Origin: Chloroflexota bacterium | GTDB taxonomy: Bacteria; Chloroflexota; Dehalococcoidia; SZUA-161 | Length of the DNA stretch: 8,557 nucleotides | Direction of reading: 5' to 3' | Assembly: GCA_003229915.1 (NCBI GenBank) | Contig: QIGA01000102.1 | Coordinates: 1-8,557, forward strand | Shown here: in pieces, positions 5,967-8,557 of the stretch | Layout of the letters: every line of letters starts with the position of its first letter | How positions within the stretch are numbered: the stretch's first letter is position 1 | Translations under genes and position numbers: made by a program | Notes under the pieces: model-generated | Databases searched by the model: none | Told to the model about the DNA's origin: nothing | Seen by the model: only the letters and a program-made list of their open reading frames with translations

Positions 5967-6110
5967 TCAGCAACCGGGCTCACCATAGTGACCACAACAA
6001 TTCTGCCTCTTTCGTATTTTGATGAAATTGTTACGAAACACAAGGTACAGTTTTTTGTGAAGAGGCATCGGGACTGTCATATTAGTGAAGAAATCCTTCG
6101 CGTTTGGCAT
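5967..6110 (-). CDS. Small conserved-looking protein with CCGxYGxPGC tail
   Basis: A 47-residue open frame too short for ordinary gene callers. ATG 6110 is preceded by GGAGG (6120-6124) at a 9-nt spacing, a good ribosome site, and the frame ends at TGA 5967-5969. The protein has a short polar start, then LYLVFRNNFIKIRKRQ (21-36), a basic amphipathic stretch, and ends abruptly in NCCGHYGEPGC with three cysteines at 38, 39 and 47. The very end being cysteine-rich and glycine-rich looks like a metal or persulfide site rather than random sequence. I do not recognise a named family, though short proteins ending this way seem familiar from anaerobes. It is the first gene upstream of the NifS-NifU-DsrE-TusA set, about 130 nt before the NifS-like start, so a role in sulfur or Fe-S handling is possible. 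There is no signal peptide. Confidence 0.6.
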   Translation of the reverse strand: MPNAKDFFTNMTVPMPLHKKLYLVFRNNFIKIRKRQNCCGHYGEPGC

Positions 6111-6119
6111 CTGTTTTCA

Positions 6120-6124
6120 CCTCC
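6120..6124 (-). promoter_or_regulatory. Ribosome binding site of the Cys-tailed small gene
   Basis: GGAGG lies 9 nt before ATG 6110. It is the main argument that the 47-codon frame is translated from 6110 rather than from the inner ATG codons at 6080 or 6068, which have no such site. Confidence 0.55.
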
Positions 6125-6144
6125 ATCTTCAGATTCTCTACCAT

Positions 6145-6173
6145 AGGCTAAACCGCTTTAATCTCCTCGTCAA
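6145..6173 (-). promoter_or_regulatory. Candidate sigma-70-like promoter for the sulfur cluster
   Basis: On the minus strand TTGACG (6168-6173) and TAGCCT (6145-6150) are separated by 17 nt. The -35 box is close to TTGACA; the -10 box matches TATAAT poorly (3 of 6). Initiation would fall near 6138, giving a short leader before the ribosome site at 6120-6124. Position is right for a promoter of the cluster, but the match is weak and this is only a candidate. Confidence 0.25.
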
Positions 6174-6312
6174 CGACTAATGTCACAAACCCATGTAAAG
6201 CATCGTCTTCACTGCGGGTATCAGACGCGCGCACCTTGCGCAAAGTTGTCACTGACATGAGCCATAGAGACTGACGAAGTCCACGACCTGGGAGGGGGGC
6301 CGATAACTTAGC

Positions 6313-6350
6313 AAAATAGGGTAGCCTAGAGCAGGTGCTCCAACCTACCC
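6313..6350 (-). terminator. Probable Rho-independent terminator after the WrbA-like gene
   Basis: Read on the minus strand, GGGTAG pairs with CTACCC and GAGC with GCTC, and the four bases between them add a U-A and two G-U pairs with one mismatch. The stem is about 14 pairs with a 4-nt loop (6319-6350). It is followed directly by TATTTT (6313-6318). It lies about 105 nt after the WrbA-like stop and before the sulfur cluster, which suits a transcript end. Confidence 0.5.
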
Positions 6351-6453
6351 ATAATTATCCAAAAGGATCCCAAAGGCATCAAAATGCTCACGCTCTCATG
6401 CTGCCACAAGCACCCTGCTACACGTCGAACCAGTCGCAACCCTCCGGATATCA

Positions 6454-7062
6454 TCAGGCCTTCGATGATGCAAGTGCTTTAGCGACTTGCGCCACCCTGC
6501 TGCCCAGGAACCTGGCCACCGTCAGGTCTTTCTCGGTCGGCGGTATGTCTGACATAGGGCCGCTAACAGAAGTGGCTCCGTAGGGGGAACCTGCTTCACG
6601 AATGGCAGGGTCTCCATATCCAGGCGTGACCACGATCATACCCAGGTGATACATGGGGATGATCATAGTGATAAGGGTCATCTCATTGCCCCCGTGTGGC
6701 GTACCTGTGCTGGTGAACACGGCCCCGGCCTTGCCATAGAACTTGCCCTCCATCCAAAGCCCCCCCAGGCTGTCGAAGAGCTTCTTCATGGGCGCAGTCA
6801 TGTTGCCAAATCTTGTAGGAGAGCCAAAAATGATAGCATCAGCCCCGCCCATCTCCTCAAGCGTAACTTGTGGGATGGCTTTGAACTTCTCATTGGCTTC
6901 ACGCCAGCGCTCGTTCTGCTGGATTACGGCCTCAGGCTCCGTGATCTCAACTCGCCTCAAGAGGACTTCAGCGCCTTCAACCCCCCGAATGCCCACAGCC
7001 ACAGCTTCAGCCAGTTTGTGAACATTGCCGTACCTGGTGTCAAAAACTATCAGCACTTTCAT
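6454..7062 (-). CDS. WrbA-like NAD(P)H:quinone oxidoreductase (flavodoxin fold)
   Basis: A 202-residue flavoprotein of normal WrbA length. The FMN phosphate loop is DTRYGNVHKLA (8-18). The WrbA-type insertion carries QQNERWREAN, then GSPTRFGNM (80-88), which shapes the FMN and quinone pocket, STGTPHGGNEMT (118-129) corresponding to the STGTQHGGQE region, and YGATSVSGPM (161-170) followed by the PTEKDL segment. Members form tetramers and do two-electron reduction of quinones with NAD(P)H, avoiding semiquinone radicals. The Gln usual in the GGQET motif is Asn here (GGNEM). ATG 7062 has GGGGAGG 5 nt upstream. It sits 64 nt after the 2-oxoacid oxidoreductase beta subunit, separated by a perfect hairpin, and is likely in the same transcript. 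It could have a redox-defence role like the flavodiiron protein further on. Confidence 0.92.
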   Translation of the reverse strand: MKVLIVFDTRYGNVHKLAEAVAVGIRGVEGAEVLLRRVEITEPEAVIQQNERWREANEKFKAIPQVTLEEMGGADAIIFGSPTRFGNMTAPMKKLFDSLGGLWMEGKFYGKAGAVFTSTGTPHGGNEMTLITMIIPMYHLGMIVVTPGYGDPAIREAGSPYGATSVSGPMSDIPPTEKDLTVARFLGSRVAQVAKALASSKA

Positions 7063-7094
7063 TCCTGCCTCCCCTTTCTGATACTCTTTATGGT

Positions 7095-7115
7095 CATCAG
7101 CTCAAATCGCTGATG
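7095..7115. other. Perfect 7-bp stem-loop between korB-like and WrbA-like genes
   Basis: CATCAGC (7095-7101) and GCTGATG (7109-7115) are exact inverted copies around a 7-nt loop, in the 64-nt gap 12-32 nt after the beta-subunit stop. No U-run follows on the minus strand, so it is more likely an intercistronic stability or processing hairpin, or a protein-binding dyad, than a full terminator. Confidence 0.45.
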
Positions 7116-7126
7116 TTTCCGTAGTG

Positions 7127-7966
7127 TTATAAAAAATCTCTGAGCAAACCCTCGACTTGCCCAGGGTCAATTCTTTGTCTGACAAGCGGCCCTCCTCTCA
7201 AAGCAGGGAATTGCTCTTCGAAAGTGGGCCTCTCACTCTCGTAAACCACCCCAATCGGTATTCGGTCGCCCCACTCCTGCGCCTTCTTGAAAGCGGCCAG
7301 CCTGTCGCCTGGCTCATAGCCTGATTCGTCCAACTTGTAGACCCTTTCACGATACCAGGCATAGGTATTCTTGTGATTGAAAACGACGCAGGGTTGGAGC
7401 ACGTCGATGAGAGCGAAGCCCCTGTGTTGAATGGCCCTCTTGATGAGCCCCACCAGGTGTTCTACATCGCCAGCAAAACCCCTGGCCACAAAACTGCCCT
7501 CCAACGCTATGGCCAAGGCCAGAGGATTTAAGGGTATGGACGCTCCCCCAGGGGTAGTACCCAGATCGCTTGTGGGAGACGCCTGTCCCTTAGTGAGACC
7601 ATAAACCTGGTTATTATGCACAAGGTATGTGATGTCATGGTTGCGGCGCACAGAGTGCAAGAAATGGTTTCCCCCCTCCCCATAGCCATCCCCGTCGCCA
7701 CCCACGGCAAGAACAACAAGTTCGGGGTTAGCCATCTTGGCTCCTGCCGCAGCCGGCAGTGTCCTGCCATGAAGCATATTGAGCAGATTGCACCTGGTGT
7801 AGTGAGGCAGCTTACCCGCTTGCCCGATCCCCGAGACCATCAGCACCCTGTATGGTTCAATCTCAAGCTCCACAAGTGCCCGCTTCACCGCTGTCAAGAT
7901 GCCGAAATTACCACATCCTGGGCACCAGGCGATGGACATCCCTGCGTACTCAGCCATCTTGACCAC
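7127..7966 (-). CDS. korB: 2-oxoacid:ferredoxin oxidoreductase, beta subunit
   Basis: A 279-residue thiamine-diphosphate subunit of a 2-oxoacid (probably 2-oxoglutarate-type) ferredoxin oxidoreductase. It decarboxylates a 2-oxoacid, makes the acyl-CoA and reduces ferredoxin through its 4Fe-4S cluster. Visible motifs are CPGCG (15-19), LHGRTLP (66-72), the ThDP/Mg site GGDGDGYGEGGNH (89-101), NNQVYGLTKGQASPTS (118-133) and LQPCVVFNH (190-198). The cysteine commonly found in GIGCS is replaced by Gln49 (SGIGQAGKLPHY); four cysteines remain (15, 18, 59, 193), so Cys59 may be the fourth ligand, as in the GIGQA-type branch. The start is GTG 7966, 3 nt after the alpha stop, with AGGAGG 11 nt upstream; ATG 7957 is an alternative. 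KorB versus other oxoacid specificities cannot be settled from this subunit alone. Confidence 0.93.
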   Translation of the reverse strand: MVKMAEYAGMSIAWCPGCGNFGILTAVKRALVELEIEPYRVLMVSGIGQAGKLPHYTRCNLLNMLHGRTLPAAAGAKMANPELVVLAVGGDGDGYGEGGNHFLHSVRRNHDITYLVHNNQVYGLTKGQASPTSDLGTTPGGASIPLNPLALAIALEGSFVARGFAGDVEHLVGLIKRAIQHRGFALIDVLQPCVVFNHKNTYAWYRERVYKLDESGYEPGDRLAAFKKAQEWGDRIPIGVVYESERPTFEEQFPALRGGPLVRQRIDPGQVEGLLRDFL

Positions 7967-7969
7967 AGC

Positions 7970-8557
7970 TTAGGATACCTCCTGCTTTAGCTCTCTCAGA
8001 ATATAGGCTGGCGAGAAAGGACGCCCGTCGAATTTTGCGATCTTGCCCATGATCTGATAGCCAGTTTCGGCCTGGATCAAGCGAGCCAACTGGGCAGTGG
8101 CGTTATTCTCCACAGCGAATACCCTCCTTGCCCCTCGCAGAGCCTGAGAGACCGCCTCGGCAGGGAAAGGCCAAATCTCACTGAGGTGAACCAAGTTCAC
8201 GTCCATACCTTCCTGATTCGCCAGATCGACCGTCTCCCTGAGAGCGCCGTAGGTGCTGCCCCAACCTACCAGCGTCACCTCTGCCTGCGTCGCACCGTAA
8301 ATTCGAGGACAGCTTATCTCCTCTTTCATCCCTTCCCGCTTGCGTAGCCGTTTCAGCACCATTGCGGTCCTGGTCTCAGCGTCCTCGATCAGATGCCCTC
8401 CCTCATCATGCTCATCAGCGTCCGTACACACCAAAGCTTCTCCTTCGAGGGGCAGCGATCTGGGAGATATGCCCGATTCAGTAATCCTGTGTCTCTTATA
8501 CTCCGCTGGGTCAGCCCATTCCCCCACGGAGAGCAACTGCCCTCTGTCGATGATCAC
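7970..8557 (-). CDS. korA: 2-oxoacid:ferredoxin oxidoreductase, alpha subunit, C-terminal part (partial)
   Basis: The last 195 residues of the alpha subunit; the gene continues beyond the right edge, so the GTG at 8557 is not a start. The segment includes HRITESGISPRSLPLEG and the family region VCTDADEHDEGGHLIED (43-59), in which the D-x-x-EH-x-E-x-G pattern is typical of KorA. It is followed by a pyruvate:ferredoxin-oxidoreductase domain II fold: VTLVGWGSTYGALRE, VNLVHLSEIWPFP and the ARRVFAVENNATAQLARLI strand-helix, then KIAKFDGRPFSPAYI. The order alpha then beta, 3 nt apart, is usual for korAB. The N-terminal pyrimidine-binding half, and any fused gamma domain, are outside the window, so the full subunit make-up is unknown. 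It acts in the cytoplasm in reductive or oxidative carbon metabolism. Confidence 0.92.
   Translation of the reverse strand: MIIDRGQLLSVGEWADPAEYKRHRITESGISPRSLPLEGEALVCTDADEHDEGGHLIEDAETRTAMVLKRLRKREGMKEEISCPRIYGATQAEVTLVGWGSTYGALRETVDLANQEGMDVNLVHLSEIWPFPAEAVSQALRGARRVFAVENNATAQLARLIQAETGYQIMGKIAKFDGRPFSPAYILRELKQEVS

Larger units (their letters stand above)
6111..6453. other. Gene-poor stretch between the WrbA-like gene and the sulfur cluster
   Basis: About 340 nt without a convincing gene. It holds the probable terminator (6313-6350), the weak promoter candidate (6145-6173) and the ribosome site of the small gene (6120-6124). A minus-strand frame open from about 6350 to TAG 6148-6150 contains one ATG at 6258 (36 codons); it has no ribosome site and I do not recognise its product. 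No tRNA, repeat array or insertion sequence is seen. Confidence 0.6.

Noticed and set aside
6010..6038. Inverted repeat TTTCGTA / TACGAAA with a 15-nt gap, looking like an operator.
   Set aside because: It lies inside the 47-codon Cys-tailed gene, downstream of its start, so an operator role is unlikely; a chance dyad in coding sequence is simpler.
5852..6043. 63-codon minus-strand open frame before the NifS-like gene.
   Set aside because: Poor ribosome site, composition unlike a real protein, and it overlaps the better supported 47-codon gene and the rhodanese-like tail in other frames.
6148..6258. 36-codon minus-strand frame beginning ATG 6258, with a passage vaguely like the N-terminus of SpoVG.
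   Set aside because: No ribosome site, a premature end compared with SpoVG, and no matching continuation in other frames.
1..8557. CRISPR arrays, tRNA or rRNA genes, insertion sequences and phage genes.
   Set aside because: No repeated spacer-like units, cloverleaf-like structures, transposase-like frames or terminal repeats were seen on either strand.

Overview
The window looks like chromosomal DNA from an anaerobic, moderately GC-rich bacterium. The evidence is oxygen-sensitive or oxygen-defence enzymes packed together: the end of an aldehyde:ferredoxin oxidoreductase, a 2-oxoacid:ferredoxin oxidoreductase, a flavodiiron protein and a WrbA-type flavoprotein. Gene style and protein flavour would fit an uncultured Chloroflexota (Dehalococcoidia-like) organism, but no rRNA or marker gene is present and this placement is a guess.

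Layout. The left edge (1-1220, plus strand) has the last 48 codons of an aldehyde:ferredoxin oxidoreductase and a secreted lipoprotein with a CrtC/lipocalin-like fold. Everything from 1239 to the right edge is on the minus strand. Reading in transcription order from the right: 2-oxoacid:ferredoxin oxidoreductase alpha (partial) and beta, then a WrbA-like quinone reductase and a hairpin plus U-rich tail at 6313-6350 that probably ends this unit. Next, after a gene-poor stretch, come a previously easy-to-miss 47-residue Cys-tailed protein, a probable rhodanese remnant, a NifS/IscS-like protein, a NifU/IscU scaffold, a 63-residue double zinc ribbon, a half-length DsrE-like protein and a TusA-like sulfur carrier. 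Then a flavodiiron protein and a short-chain dehydrogenase close the strand.

The core of interest is 3475-6110, a compact sulfur-handling / Fe-S assembly cluster (1-nt gap, 8-nt overlap, 11- and 15-nt gaps). Its NifS-like member keeps the mobile-loop cysteine but has lost the PLP-binding lysine (Gln202), the preceding histidine (Asn201), the PLP-contacting Gln (Ala179) and the substrate-carboxylate arginine (Leu351). It is full length with an open frame, so it is probably a maintained protein that is not an ordinary cysteine desulfurase. With TusA, a DsrE half-domain and a rhodanese trace beside it, sulfur may reach the NifU scaffold by persulfide relay or from sulfide rather than from cysteine. 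That last step is inference.
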